Source: Alcanivorax sp. (GTDB lineage: Bacteria; Pseudomonadota; Gammaproteobacteria; Pseudomonadales; Alcanivoracaceae). Taken from it: a stretch of DNA of 64,000 nt. The notes under the pieces are model-generated. The model searched no databases, was not told the origin of the DNA, and saw nothing but the letters and a program-made list of their open reading frames with translations. The DNA is taken from contig JAIUME010000004.1 in the NCBI GenBank assembly GCA_022565695.1, positions 62,001-126,000 of the forward strand, in the 5' to 3' direction. Position numbers and translations under genes: made by a program. Below, piece by piece: positions 25,464 through 34,606 of the stretch (position 1 is the first letter of the stretch; every line of letters starts with the position of its first letter).

Positions 25464-26322
25464 ACTGGCTCGCTTCCGCCATGCGCAACCGGCCCATATG
25501 CTGGCGACAGCCCTGCGTGGGCAGGGCATTCTCACCGTGGTGCGTGCTGACGCAGGCGAGACGGCACTGTATCTGCAGGAGCCGGATCGCTATGACGAGG
25601 CCCGGGCACTGGTGGAGCTGTTTCTGCGCAATCCCGAGGACCCGCGCTTCGCGGCGGCGGCCTGGCAGGCCAGTGCGCCAGCGGCGCAGCAGCCTGCGAG
25701 CACCAGCGTCAGTGGTGCTGCGGGCCAGCCGGCGATGTTCAGCAGTGGCTGGCTGGCGAGAATGGGCCCGGTAACGCGCACCGTCCTCGGGGTGGTATTG
25801 CTGGTCTATCTGCTGCAGCAATTCATGGGCGAGAGCATCTATCGGTACCTGATGTTTCCGGCCTCGCTGGAGGGGCTCGCCAGCCAGCCCTGGCGCCTGT
25901 TCACGCCCATGCTGCTGCATCTGAGTCTGATGCATCTGGCTTTCAATCTGCTCTGGTGGGCGGAGCTGGGCGGCATCATCGAGCGCTTTCAGTCAGGCAA
26001 GCAGTTGCTCGCCGTCACACTGATCACGGCCGGCGTATCGGCGCTGGCGCAGTTCATCTCATCTGGCCCGGCGTTTGCAGGGCTCTCCGGCGTGGTATAT
26101 GGCCTGCTCGGCTATCTGTGGCTGTACGGCAAGGTGAACCCGCAAGCCGGGTACGGTTTGCGGCGTGAAATTGTCATTTTCATGGTGGGCTGGCTGGTGT
26201 TCTGCTACGTTGCACTGACCAGTTATGTGGCCAATGAGGCCCATCTGTTCGGGCTGCTCAGCGGTTGTGCGCTGGGGGCTGCCACCGGGTACTATCGGCG
26301 GCAGACCGTTTACCGGCGTTAG
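25456..26322 (+). CDS. glpG: Rhomboid intramembrane serine protease GlpG
   Basis: 288-residue GlpG-type rhomboid. The N-terminal ~100 residues form the cytoplasmic GlpG domain (IELARFRHAQPAHMLATALRG), followed by six membrane helices. Catalytic Ser211 in AGLSGVVYGLL and His263 in NEAHLFGLLSG form the dyad. The motif HLSLMHLAFNLLWW (HxxxHLxFNxxW) in helix 2 is also present. It overlaps the aminopeptidase gene by 8 bases. Its substrates are unknown; it is not obviously the rhombosortase clade that cleaves GlyGly-CTERM tails. Confidence 0.93.
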   Translation: MIELARFRHAQPAHMLATALRGQGILTVVRADAGETALYLQEPDRYDEARALVELFLRNPEDPRFAAAAWQASAPAAQQPASTSVSGAAGQPAMFSSGWLARMGPVTRTVLGVVLLVYLLQQFMGESIYRYLMFPASLEGLASQPWRLFTPMLLHLSLMHLAFNLLWWAELGGIIERFQSGKQLLAVTLITAGVSALAQFISSGPAFAGLSGVVYGLLGYLWLYGKVNPQAGYGLRREIVIFMVGWLVFCYVALTSYVANEAHLFGLLSGCALGAATGYYRRQTVYRR

Positions 26323-26440
26323 GCTGATAGTCGCTGGACACACTGGTTCGAGCCACCGGGCAAGGTGTCGGGTTTGAGTTGCGGCCGGGCGCTTGCTATA
26401 AAGATTTTCGCTTTTTTGCAGATTCGTTTTTGCAGAGGCC

Positions 26441-26492
26441 TGTACTCTGAACTTGTACTCTGAACTTGTATTCTGAACGTGTATTTTGAAAC
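26441..26492. repeat. Four 13-bp direct repeats upstream of the TRAP operon
   Basis: Unit TGTACTCTGAACT at 26441-26453, an exact copy 26454-26466, then TGTATTCTGAACG 26467-26479 and TGTATTTTGAAAC 26480-26492. They end 21 bases before the tatT start. The array could be a regulator site or a slippage product; see findings. Confidence 0.93.
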
Positions 26493-26513
26493 GGCTGGCC
26501 AACAGGATAGAAC

Positions 26514-27401
26514 ATGCAGATCAAGAGTATCGCCGCGGGAAAGGTTGCCGCCGGAATGTTTCGCCGCCGTTTTTTACCGTTGTTATTGCTGGTCTGGGCT
26601 GTCGGCCTGATTCAGGCCTGCGCCGTGGCGCGGGTTGGCGACAATCTGCCCTATGGCATTCTCAATAATGATGATGTGACGCTGGTTGCCGAAGGGCTGC
26701 CGACCTATCTGCTGATGGTGGATGGGCTTATCGTCAATTGGCCTGAGAGCGTGGACATGTTGCGCACCGGCGCTGGCCTGTACAGCGCCTATGCCGGATT
26801 GTTCGTGGAAGAGCCGGAGCGTCAGGCGCGCCTGACCGAAAAAGCCCTCGACTATGCCGCACGTGCTGCCTGCGCGCGCCGTGCCGCCCTGTGTGAATTG
26901 CGACGCATGAATGTGCCGAAGCTGGAAGAACAGCTTGCCGGTGTGCGCAAGCGGGACGTCCCCGTGTTGTACACACTGGGCACCACCTGGGCAGGGTATA
27001 TTCAGGCCCACAGTGATGACTGGAGTGCGGTGGCAGATCTGGCCCGTGTCCGGGCGTTGCTGGAGCGCGTGATAGCGCTGGATGAAGGTTATGAGTCGGG
27101 CCAGGCGCACATGTATCTGGCAGTGCTCGACAGTCTCCTGCCCGGAGCGCTGGGCGGCCAGCCTGAGGCGGCCAAAGCGCATTTCGAGCGGGCGATTGCA
27201 TTGTCTGACGGGCGTAATTTGCTTGCCAAGGTGCTCTACGCCGAGCGTTATGCCCGCATGGCCAATGATCAGGCCCTGCATGATGATCTGCTGGAACAGG
27301 TGCTGGCTGCGGACCCCGCAGAGCATGGCCTGACTTTGCAGAATACCTTTGCACGTCAGGAAGCCGAACGGCTGCTGGCTGAATCCGCGGATTATTTCTG
27401 A
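26514..27401 (+). CDS. tatT: TRAP transporter TatT-family component (TPR lipoprotein)
   Basis: 295-residue protein of the TRAP T-component family. The N-terminus carries a long membrane anchor and lipobox-like LIQACAV (Cys about 36). Residues 60-290 form TPR-like helices (AGLYSAYAGLFVEEPERQARLTEKALDYAARA, RALLERVIALDEGYESGQAHMYLAVL, AKAHFERAIALSDG). Known TatT (Treponema Tp0956) is a periplasmic trimeric lipoprotein that binds the TRAP substrate-binding protein. AGGA lies 7 bases before the start. The four-gene operon tatT-dctP-dctQ-dctM matches this role. Confidence 0.85.
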   Translation: MQIKSIAAGKVAAGMFRRRFLPLLLLVWAVGLIQACAVARVGDNLPYGILNNDDVTLVAEGLPTYLLMVDGLIVNWPESVDMLRTGAGLYSAYAGLFVEEPERQARLTEKALDYAARAACARRAALCELRRMNVPKLEEQLAGVRKRDVPVLYTLGTTWAGYIQAHSDDWSAVADLARVRALLERVIALDEGYESGQAHMYLAVLDSLLPGALGGQPEAAKAHFERAIALSDGRNLLAKVLYAERYARMANDQALHDDLLEQVLAADPAEHGLTLQNTFARQEAERLLAESADYF

Positions 27402-27433
27402 TTTCCGCGCTACCACGGATTACCGGAGTGTCC

Positions 27434-28420
27434 ATGTTGTTGCGTCTGCTTACTGCCTGTGTGTTGCTGCTGCCGTTGAGCGCTGCGGCGATGGAGCTCA
27501 AGATTTCCACCCTTTATCCGGATGGCACCGCTGCGGTAAACCGGCTCAAGGAAGCGGGAAAACGTCTGGCGGAAGAGACCGACGGTCGCGTCACCCTGCG
27601 TGTCTATGCGGGTGGCACCATGGGTGATGATCGGGCAGTGCAGCGGCGTATCCGCATTGGCCAGCTACACGGTTCCCTGGCTCAGGCCGGGGCGTTCGCC
27701 TCGTCCTACAAGGACAGCCAGGTTCTGAATCTGCCCCTGGCGTTCCGCTCCCTTGAAGAAGTGGACCATGTGCGCGCTGAACTGGACCCGGTGATCCGGG
27801 AAGGTTTCGAGCGCAATGGCTGGGTGGTGTTTGGTCCGGTGGACGGCGGTTTTGCCTACCTGATGTCACGCAATCCGGTAGCCAGCGTCAGTGAGCTCCA
27901 GCGTCAGAAAGTCTGGTTGCCTGCCGGCGATACCGGTTCCGCCATGGCGGCCCGTGAGTTCGGTATTTCACCGGTGGTGCTGAATCTGGGCGCCGTATTG
28001 ACCTCCCTGCAGACTGGCGTGATTGATGCGTTCGCTGCGCCGGCCGTGCCGGCGCTGACGCTGCAATGGTATAGCCGCGTCAGCCACTACACCGACATGC
28101 CCCTGCTCTACACCTACGGCGTGCTGGCGCTGGGCAAGCAACACGTCGAGCGGCTGAGCGACGAAGATCAGGCAACGCTGCGGCGGGTGCTGTCCGAAAC
28201 CGCAGCAGAGATGGATGAGGCGGAACGCGCCGACAGCCAGCGCGCTATGGAAGCACTCAAGGGACAAGGCCTGGAGCCGGTGGAGCCGGATGCCGGGCAG
28301 CTTGAAGAGTGGCGCAAGCTGGCCAGGCAGGCCACCGATCGGTTGGTGGCAGGTGGCGAAGTCAGTGAAGAGATGCTGGCGCGACTGAACGCGCTGCTGG
28401 ATGAATACCGGGGCGATTGA
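27434..28420 (+). CDS. dctP: TRAP transporter substrate-binding protein (DctP family)
   Basis: 328-residue periplasmic binding protein. A signal peptide (about 1-20, ending LSAAA-MELK) precedes LKISTLYPDGTAAVNRLKEAGKRLAEETDGRVTLRVYAGGTMG, the typical DctP start, and ends with a helix-rich tail. It binds a carboxylate-type substrate for the TRAP permease; the ligand-binding Arg (conserved Arg near PLAFR) is present but specificity cannot be read. GGAG at 27425-27428 with a 5-base spacer supports the ATG at 27434 rather than the earlier GTG. Confidence 0.9.
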   Translation: MLLRLLTACVLLLPLSAAAMELKISTLYPDGTAAVNRLKEAGKRLAEETDGRVTLRVYAGGTMGDDRAVQRRIRIGQLHGSLAQAGAFASSYKDSQVLNLPLAFRSLEEVDHVRAELDPVIREGFERNGWVVFGPVDGGFAYLMSRNPVASVSELQRQKVWLPAGDTGSAMAAREFGISPVVLNLGAVLTSLQTGVIDAFAAPAVPALTLQWYSRVSHYTDMPLLYTYGVLALGKQHVERLSDEDQATLRRVLSETAAEMDEAERADSQRAMEALKGQGLEPVEPDAGQLEEWRKLARQATDRLVAGGEVSEEMLARLNALLDEYRGD

Positions 28421-28432
28421 GGCGGATCACTG

Positions 28433-28957
28433 ATGCTGTTGATGCGCGGCCTGCATCGTTTTGAAGATGCGCTGATTGTTGCGATCCTGGCGGGCATGAT
28501 GGTGCTTGCCGTGGCGCAGATACTGCTGCGTAATCTGGCGGGCACCAGCCTGGTCTGGGTTGATCCGTTGTTGCAGAACGCGGTGCTGTGGATCGGCATG
28601 CTCGGGGCGATGATTGCATCGCGCAAGGATGAACACATCAGTATCGATGTGGCGTCTCAGTTGTTACCGCCGTTCCTGCATCGCTGGCTGCTGACGGCGG
28701 TGGATCTGTTCACCAGTGCGATCTGCGGTGTGGCGGCCTGGTTCAGCCTCATGTCAGTGCGTGATGAAGCCAGCTTCGGCATGATGGCCTTCGGCACCGT
28801 CCCGGCCTGGTGGCTGCAGGTGATCGTGCCGCTGGGCTTCGGTTCCATTGCGCTGCGCTATGCCATTCTGTTCTGCATGGGGTTGGTGGGCCGGCGCCCG
28901 GTGTCGGGCAAGGCCGTGGTCAGAGACAAGGCGGTGACCGAGGCCTCCGCACCATGA
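28433..28957 (+). CDS. dctQ: TRAP transporter small permease (DctQ family)
   Basis: 174-residue four-helix membrane protein. Segments LIVAILAGMMVLAVAQILLRN, VLWIGMLGAMIASRKDEHISIDV, LLTAVDLFTSAICGVAAWFSL and LQVIVPLGFGSIALRYAILF fit DctQ topology, including the conserved RKDEHISID loop. It overlaps dctM by 4 bases (ATGA). With dctP and dctM it forms the Na+-coupled uptake system. Confidence 0.92.
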   Translation: MLLMRGLHRFEDALIVAILAGMMVLAVAQILLRNLAGTSLVWVDPLLQNAVLWIGMLGAMIASRKDEHISIDVASQLLPPFLHRWLLTAVDLFTSAICGVAAWFSLMSVRDEASFGMMAFGTVPAWWLQVIVPLGFGSIALRYAILFCMGLVGRRPVSGKAVVRDKAVTEASAP

Positions 28958-30243
28958 TCTGGCTGATGGTGTTGATCCTGGTTCTGCTGGCACTGATGGG
29001 CGCGCCACTGTTTGCAGTGATTCTCGCGGCGGCAGCGGTCGGGTATTTCGGCCTGGGCATCGACCTTTCTGTCCTGCATATCGATATCTACGAAATGAGC
29101 AATTCGGTGGTGCTGATGGCACTGCCGCTATTCACGTATGCCGGTTTTCTGCTGAGCGAATCGAAAACGGCTGACCGCATGCTGCGTCTGTCCCAGGCTG
29201 CGTTCGGCTGGATGCCCGGCGGTATGGCGTTTGTGGCGCTGATTGCCTGCGCGGTGTTCACGGCACTGACCGGCGGCAGCGGTGTCACCATTGTGGCGCT
29301 GGGTGGCTTGCTGCTGCCGGCGCTGTTGAAGGGTAACTATCCGCGCCGTTTCAGCATGGGCCTGATTACCACCTCCGGCAGTCTCGGGCTGTTGCTGGTG
29401 CCCTCCATCCCGCTGTTGATCTACGGCATCATTGCCCAGCAGATGTCTCAGCAACTGGATATGCCCTCGGTGCAGATCACGGAGCTGTATCTGGCCGGCA
29501 TCATGCCTGCGCTGCTGATGATCGTGCTGCTGTATGTCTATTGCCTGTGGGCCACGCGCAAGGCGCCGATTCCGCGCCAGGGCTTCCGTTGGTCGGAGCT
29601 GCGGGCGGCCGCCTGGCAGGCGCGCTGGGAGCTGCCCCTGCCGTTTGTGGTGCTGGGCGGTATCTTCTCCGGCCTGCTGGTGATCAGTGAAGCAGCGGCC
29701 ATTACGGCGCTGTATGTGACCATTGTGGAGGTGTTTGTCTATCGCGAGGTGGGGCTGCGGCGCCTGCCGGCGGTGATGCGGGAATCCATGGTGATGGTGG
29801 GCGGCATTCTGCTGATACTGGCCGTGGCCATGTCCTTTACCGGCTACCTGGTGTACGCCGGGGTGCCGGAAGGGCTGTTTGCTTTCATGCAGGAACATGT
29901 CTCCAGCAAACTGATGTTCCTGATCCTGCTGAATATCGTATTGCTGATTCTTGGTGCGGTGCTGGATATCTTTGCCGCGCTGGTGATCATGGTACCGCTG
30001 ATCCTGCCGGTGGCCATCGGCTACGGCATTGATCCTGTCCACCTGGGGATCATTTTCGTGGCCAACATGCAGATCGGTTACTTCACCCCGCCGGTGGGCA
30101 TGAACCTGTTCATTGCCAGCTATCGCTTCAAGCAGCCCATCACCACGCTTTACTCGGCGACCTTGCCCTTCATGGCGGTGCTGATCATTGCGTTGTTGCT
30201 GATTACCTATGTGCCGGCATTGAGCCTGTATTTCATTCGATAG
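28954..30243 (+). CDS. dctM: TRAP transporter large permease (DctM family)
   Basis: 429-residue membrane transporter with about 12 hydrophobic segments. Typical motifs: GIDLSVLHIDIYEMSNSVVLMALPLFTYAGFLL, ALTGGSGVTIVALGGLLLPAL, SGSLGLLLVPSIPLLIYGI, and MVPLILPVAIGYGIDPVHLGIIFVANMQIGYFTPPVGMNLF. The start is fixed by the ATGA overlap with dctQ; a frame from 28810 lies out of operon logic. It moves the substrate with Na+ after release by DctP. Confidence 0.94.
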   Translation: MIWLMVLILVLLALMGAPLFAVILAAAAVGYFGLGIDLSVLHIDIYEMSNSVVLMALPLFTYAGFLLSESKTADRMLRLSQAAFGWMPGGMAFVALIACAVFTALTGGSGVTIVALGGLLLPALLKGNYPRRFSMGLITTSGSLGLLLVPSIPLLIYGIIAQQMSQQLDMPSVQITELYLAGIMPALLMIVLLYVYCLWATRKAPIPRQGFRWSELRAAAWQARWELPLPFVVLGGIFSGLLVISEAAAITALYVTIVEVFVYREVGLRRLPAVMRESMVMVGGILLILAVAMSFTGYLVYAGVPEGLFAFMQEHVSSKLMFLILLNIVLLILGAVLDIFAALVIMVPLILPVAIGYGIDPVHLGIIFVANMQIGYFTPPVGMNLFIASYRFKQPITTLYSATLPFMAVLIIALLLITYVPALSLYFIR

Positions 30244-30268
30244 CCCGGGAGCGATAGCCCAGCTCCCG

Positions 30269-30856
30269 TCAGCGCAGTTTTTTCTCCATGATGTGCCGCA
30301 CCAGCTGCGCGTCGCCGCGCGCTACCTCTTCGGTGTCGATACTCTTGAAGCCCATGGTCTCGAAGAACTTTTTTGCTGCCAGGCTGGCCCGTGTCTGCAA
30401 CACCGTGGTGCCCGCAATGCGTGCTTCGTCTTCAAGATACTGGCACATCAGGGTGGCAATGCCGTAGCCACCCAGGCCTGGTGCCACATACATCATTTCA
30501 ATGGTGTCCGCCGGGAGCAGCTGGGCAAAGGCACCAGCGCGGCCATCGAGTTCTGCCACGATGGTCACCCCTTCTCTGAGCCGCGCGATGAACGGCGCCT
30601 CATCTGCTGCACTGGCAGCCCAGGCCTCGCATTGTTCGGCGGTGTAGAACAGCGCAGCCTGGCCATGGATGGCAGCGCGAAAGATTTTCGGCAATGCTGA
30701 CTCGTCACCATCTTCCAGCGGTCGGATCATGAAAGGCCCGCCCATCTCCGGCAGGCTGTCTTCCTCTGTCTCCGGTGGCAGCAAGGGTACATCGGCCAGG
30801 CGCACCGGCTCGGCGACCGGTGGCGTTTCGCGCTTGCGGCGCAGCCAGTCAAACAT
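30269..30856 (-). CDS. GNAT-family N-acetyltransferase
   Basis: 195-residue protein. About residues 40-190 show the GNAT fold: IRPLEDGDESALPKIFRAAIHGQAA (strand/helix 1), FAQLLPADTIEMMYVAPGLGGYGIATLMCQYLEDEARIAG, where VAPGLGGYGIA is the acetyl-CoA loop. The first ~35 residues (MFDWLRRKRETPPVAEPVR) are a basic, Pro-rich leader. Substrate unknown. A hairpin lies at 30246-30268 between this stop and the convergent dctM gene, with T residues only about 10 bases later. Confidence 0.82.
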   Translation of the reverse strand: MFDWLRRKRETPPVAEPVRLADVPLLPPETEEDSLPEMGGPFMIRPLEDGDESALPKIFRAAIHGQAALFYTAEQCEAWAASAADEAPFIARLREGVTIVAELDGRAGAFAQLLPADTIEMMYVAPGLGGYGIATLMCQYLEDEARIAGTTVLQTRASLAAKKFFETMGFKSIDTEEVARGDAQLVRHIMEKKLR

Positions 30857-30879
30857 GACGGTTGTCCCGGCAAGGGCTG

Positions 30880-31191
30880 TTACTGTGCATTCTGTGTCTC
30901 CAGTGCTTCCAGTTCGGCGGCGAGCCGTTCCAGATAGGCATCCTGCAGCGCCTGGAGTTTGCGCGCTTCTTCCAGTTGCCGGGCGAGATCGTCGGCGCGA
31001 TCCCGCAGTTCGCGCTGTTCCCGCACGGCCGCATCCCGCGCTTCAGCGGCGAGCAGTTCTGCCTCATCGGCCGGCACGGCGGTGCTGCTGCCCAGCAAGG
31101 CCAGCAGGGCCGTTGTGGCCAGCGCTGCCCTGCGTGACGCGGGGCGTGACGGACGGCGTGACAGACGTTGTGCTGTGAACGCTGCGAACAT
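30880..31191 (-). CDS. Small exported coiled-coil protein
   Basis: 103-residue hypothetical. A positively charged n-region with repeated Arg (RRPSRPASRRA) and hydrophobic LATTALLALLGSS lead to a cleavage site near AVPA-DEAE. The rest is a continuous Glu/Arg/Ala coiled coil (RDAAVREQRELRDRADDLARQLEEARKLQALQDAYLERLAAELEALE in pieces). The start is set to 31191, as longer frames lack a signal. The Arg codons of the n-region derive from a 12-bp tandem triplication. Possibly periplasmic; function unknown. It lies just after the GNAT gene on the same strand. Confidence 0.6.
   Translation of the reverse strand: MFAAFTAQRLSRRPSRPASRRAALATTALLALLGSSTAVPADEAELLAAEARDAAVREQRELRDRADDLARQLEEARKLQALQDAYLERLAAELEALETQNAQ
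31132..31167. repeat. 12-bp tandem triplication
   Basis: GCGTGACGCGGG, GCGTGACGGACG and GCGTGACAGACG follow each other at 31132-31143, 31144-31155 and 31156-31167, coding for the Arg-rich n-region of the exported coiled-coil protein. Confidence 0.85.
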
Positions 31192-31344
31192 AGTGCGGAC
31201 TCTTGTTGTGAAGCGGTGCGCCTGCGGTAGAACGGCGGCACGTCGAGAGAGCGATGATAGCAAATCAGGAGCCGGGAGGCTTAATCCCGTCAGTCGTGGC
31301 ATGATGAAGTACCAGACAGTCAGTACGGGGCAGGAGATACCGAG

Positions 31345-31746
31345 ATGAAGCGTATTCCCACCATCGGCGCGCTGATGACACCCTTTCCCTGGCACCTCAA
31401 TGTGGAGGCCACGGTGGCGGATGCGCGGACCTTGATGATGCGGCAGGGCATACATCACCTGCCGGTGACGGACGCCGAGCACCAGGTGCTCGGGCTGGTC
31501 TCGCTGGCCGCCCTGCCGGATACGCCGGACCCGCTGGCAGAGTGGATCGAGACCGTCCCCAGTGTTGATGCCCACACCCGGGCAGATCACGTACTGGAGA
31601 TGATGGCAGAAAGCCATCAGCCGGTCATCGTGATCTGTCACCATGACCGGCTGGCCGGTATTTTCACCTGGACCGATGTCTGCGATCGCTTTGCCGAGTT
31701 TCTGCGTGAACCCTTCTTGCCGCCGAATGGCAACGACGCGGCCTGA
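31345..31746 (+). CDS. Two-CBS-domain protein
   Basis: 133-residue protein with two CBS motifs. CBS 1: VADARTLMMRQGIHHLPVTDAEHQVLGLVSLAAL; CBS 2: THTRADHVLEMMAESHQPVIVICHHDRLAGIFTWTDV. These pairs form a Bateman module that binds adenosine nucleotides and works as a sensor. No catalytic domain is attached. AGGAG about 8 bases before the ATG. It is followed 7 bases later by the convergent acnA stop. Confidence 0.9.
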   Translation: MKRIPTIGALMTPFPWHLNVEATVADARTLMMRQGIHHLPVTDAEHQVLGLVSLAALPDTPDPLAEWIETVPSVDAHTRADHVLEMMAESHQPVIVICHHDRLAGIFTWTDVCDRFAEFLREPFLPPNGNDAA

Positions 31747-31752
31747 GCCGCG

Positions 31753-34506
31753 CTACATCATGTTGCGCAATACGTAATGCAGGATGCCACCATGGCGGAA
31801 GTATTCGACTTCCGTGGCGGTATCCAGACGGCAGATCATGGTGACGCTTTGTGACGTGTCGCCCTTGCGGAAGATGACTTCCAGCTTGTCGCCCGCCTTG
31901 ATCTTGTCGTTGAGGCCAGCGATATCCACTTCTTCGGTGCCATCCAGGTTCAGCGTCTTGCGATCCGTGCCCTGCGGAAATTGCAGGGGCAGTACGCCCA
32001 TGCCGATCAGGTTGGAACGGTGGATGCGCTCGAAGCTTTCCGCGAGCACCGCACGTACCCCGAGCAGGTTGGTGCCCTTGGCGGCCCAGTCGCGACTGGA
32101 GCCGGTGCCGTATTCCTTGCCGGCGATCACCACAGTGGGCACGCCATCCTTCTTGTAACGCATGGCCGCGCCGTAGATCGGCAACTCTTCGTCACCGGGG
32201 ATGTGACGGGTAAAACCGCCTTCCGTATCCGGGACCATCTCATTGCGAATGCGGATGTTGGCAAAGGTGCCGCGCATCATGACTTCATGGTTGCCGCGCC
32301 GTGAGCCGTAGGAGTTGAAATCGATCGGCTCCACATTGTGCCCTTGCAGGTAATGCCCGGCCGGGCTGTCGCCCTTGATGGCACCGGCCGGAGAGATATG
32401 GTCGGTGGTAATGGAGTCGCCCAGCAACGCCAGCACGCGGGCGTTCTTGACCGCGGTGACGGGGGGCACCGCTTTGGTCAGCCCCTCGAAGTAGGGCGGG
32501 TGCTGGATGTAGGTGGAATCCTTGCGCCAGCCATAGGTCATGTCGTCGCCGACGGGCAGTGATTGCCACATCTCGTCGCCGTCAAAGACCGAGGCGTATT
32601 GCTTGCGGAACATGGCGCCGGTGACCGAGGTGAGCGCTTCCTGAATCTCACTGCTGCTGGGCCAGATATCCTTGAGGAAAACTTTCTTGCCCTGGTTGTC
32701 GTAGCCCACCGGGTCCTTGTCGAAATTGATTTTCACCGTGCCTGCCAGTGCATAGGCGACAACCAGCGGCGGGGAGGCCAGCCAGTTGGTGCGCACGCTC
32801 TGGTGTACACGGCCTTCAAAGTTGCGGTTGCCGGAGAGCACGGAGGCGACCACCAGGTCACCCTTGGCGATGGCCTCATCAATGACCTCCGGCAGTGGGC
32901 CGGAGTTGCCGATGCAGGTGGTGCAACCGTAACCCACCAGGTTGAAGCCCAGCTCGTTGAGTTGATCCGAGAGGCCGGCCTTATCCAGATAGTCGGTCAC
33001 GACTTTTGAACCGGGGGCCAGAGAGGTCTTGACCCAGGGCTTGCGCCGCAGGCCCAGCGCCACCGCTTTCTTCGCCACCAGACCTGCGGCCAGCATCACG
33101 CTGGGGTTGGAGGTGTTGGTGCAGGAGGTGATGGCCGCGATGACCACATCGCCATGGGCGAGCATGTGTTTCTCGCCCTCGATGGTAACGGGCACTGCGC
33201 CCGCGTGTTCGGTGCCACCCACGGCAGTCTGGCCGCCGCCTTCGCCTTCCAGATCGGCGATGTCGGTTTCCACGCCGGTTTCCTGGCGCAGGACATCCAG
33301 AAACGCCTGTTTGACGCCGGTCATCGGCACCCGGTCCTGGGGTCGTTTCGGGCCCGCCAGGCTGGGGACGACATCGCTGAGATTCAGCTCCAGGGTATCG
33401 GTGAACACCGGGTCTGCATGGCCGCTATCGTGCCACAGGCCCTGGGCCCGGCAGTAGGCCTCGACCAACGCGATGGTGGCGTCATCGCGGCCAGACAGCG
33501 TCAGGTACTCAATGGTGCGCTCGTCGATGGGGAAGAAGCCGCAGGTGGCGCCATATTCCGGCGCCATATTGGCAATGGTGGCACGGTCGGCCAGCGACAG
33601 GTCCGAGAGCCCGGGGCCGAAGAATTCGACGAACTTGCCCACCACGCCCTTGCGCCGCAGCATTTCGGTGACTGTGAGCACCAGATCGGTGGCCGTGACG
33701 CCTTCGTTCAGTTTGCCGTTGAGTTTGAAACCGATGACTTCCGGAATCAGCATGGACACCGGCTGGCCGAGCATGGCCGCCTCCGCCTCGATGCCGCCCA
33801 CGCCCCAGCCGAGCACGCCCAGGCCGTTGATCATGGTGGTATGGGAGTCTGTGCCCACCAGGGTGTCCGGGTAGGCCCAGGTCTTGCCGTCCTTGTCCTC
33901 GGACGACCAGACCGCGCGTGCCAGATATTCCAGATTGACCTGATGGCAGATGCCGGTGCCCGGCGGCACCACACGGAAATTGTCAAAAGCCTTCTGGCCC
34001 CAGCGCAGGAACTCATAGCGTTCGCGATTGCGCTGGAATTCCATATCCACGTTGCTGGTGAAGGCCTGCGCGTTGCCGAATTTGTCGACCATGACGGAGT
34101 GATCAATCACCAGATCTACCGGGGTCAGCGGATTAATGCGTTGTGGATCACCGCCGGCAGCGACAATGGCATCGCGCATGGCAGCCAGATCCACAATGCC
34201 GGGTACGCCAGTGAAATCCTGCATCAGTACCCGTGCCGGGCGGTAGGCAATCTCGCGGTCCGAAGTGCGGGTCTCGGGCCAGCGCACCAGTGCCTCGATG
34301 TCTTCCTGTGTCACGGTCTTGCCGTCTTCGAAGCGCAGCAGGTTTTCCAGCAGCACTTTCAATGAGAAGGGTAATTTGTCCAGATCGCCCCAGCCTTTGT
34401 CGGCGAGCTTTTTCAGGCTGAAGTAATGCACCTGGGCGGTGCCGGTATCTTGATGTGCCTCAAGGGCGGTGGCAGTTTTCAGGCTATCCTGACCGATCTG
34501 TGTCAT
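31753..34506 (-). CDS. acnA: Aconitate hydratase A
   Basis: 917-residue TCA-cycle enzyme, citrate to isocitrate. Domain order is that of IRP/AcnA. The [4Fe-4S] Cys are in [13 protein letters not shown] and [14 protein letters not shown]. Other AcnA-type features: [15 protein letters not shown], the [32 protein letters not shown] loop, and the C-terminal swivelling domain ([36 protein letters not shown]). Start chosen at 34506, with AGGGAG 6 bases before; a longer frame to 34545 lacks a ribosome site. Divergent from the beta-CASP gene about 100 bases away. Confidence 0.97.
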   Translation of the reverse strand: MTQIGQDSLKTATALEAHQDTGTAQVHYFSLKKLADKGWGDLDKLPFSLKVLLENLLRFEDGKTVTQEDIEALVRWPETRTSDREIAYRPARVLMQDFTGVPGIVDLAAMRDAIVAAGGDPQRINPLTPVDLVIDHSVMVDKFGNAQAFTSNVDMEFQRNRERYEFLRWGQKAFDNFRVVPPGTGICHQVNLEYLARAVWSSEDKDGKTWAYPDTLVGTDSHTTMINGLGVLGWGVGGIEAEAAMLGQPVSMLIPEVIGFKLNGKLNEGVTATDLVLTVTEMLRRKGVVGKFVEFFGPGLSDLSLADRATIANMAPEYGATCGFFPIDERTIEYLTLSGRDDATIALVEAYCRAQGLWHDSGHADPVFTDTLELNLSDVVPSLAGPKRPQDRVPMTGVKQAFLDVLRQETGVETDIADLEGEGGGQTAVGGTEHAGAVPVTIEGEKHMLAHGDVVIAAITSCTNTSNPSVMLAAGLVAKKAVALGLRRKPWVKTSLAPGSKVVTDYLDKAGLSDQLNELGFNLVGYGCTTCIGNSGPLPEVIDEAIAKGDLVVASVLSGNRNFEGRVHQSVRTNWLASPPLVVAYALAGTVKINFDKDPVGYDNQGKKVFLKDIWPSSSEIQEALTSVTGAMFRKQYASVFDGDEMWQSLPVGDDMTYGWRKDSTYIQHPPYFEGLTKAVPPVTAVKNARVLALLGDSITTDHISPAGAIKGDSPAGHYLQGHNVEPIDFNSYGSRRGNHEVMMRGTFANIRIRNEMVPDTEGGFTRHIPGDEELPIYGAAMRYKKDGVPTVVIAGKEYGTGSSRDWAAKGTNLLGVRAVLAESFERIHRSNLIGMGVLPLQFPQGTDRKTLNLDGTEEVDIAGLNDKIKAGDKLEVIFRKGDTSQSVTMICRLDTATEVEYFRHGGILHYVLRNMM

Positions 34507-34606
34507 GACATGCTCCCTGTGCGGTGCGGAACCGGGTTTCCCCATACTACGCCCTCACGCGGGTGACATGAAATGTCGCGCCCCACGGATACCGGGAGAA
34601 CAGGAC

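Noticed and set aside
30246-30268. Hairpin CGGGAGC/GCTCCCG between dctM and the GNAT gene as a terminator
   Set aside because: The stem is only 7 bp with a 9-base loop and the T-run lies about 10 bases away, so it was not listed as a terminator.
33154-34365. 403-aa plus-strand reading frame inside acnA
   Set aside because: Antisense to the strongly conserved aconitase gene, no ribosome site.
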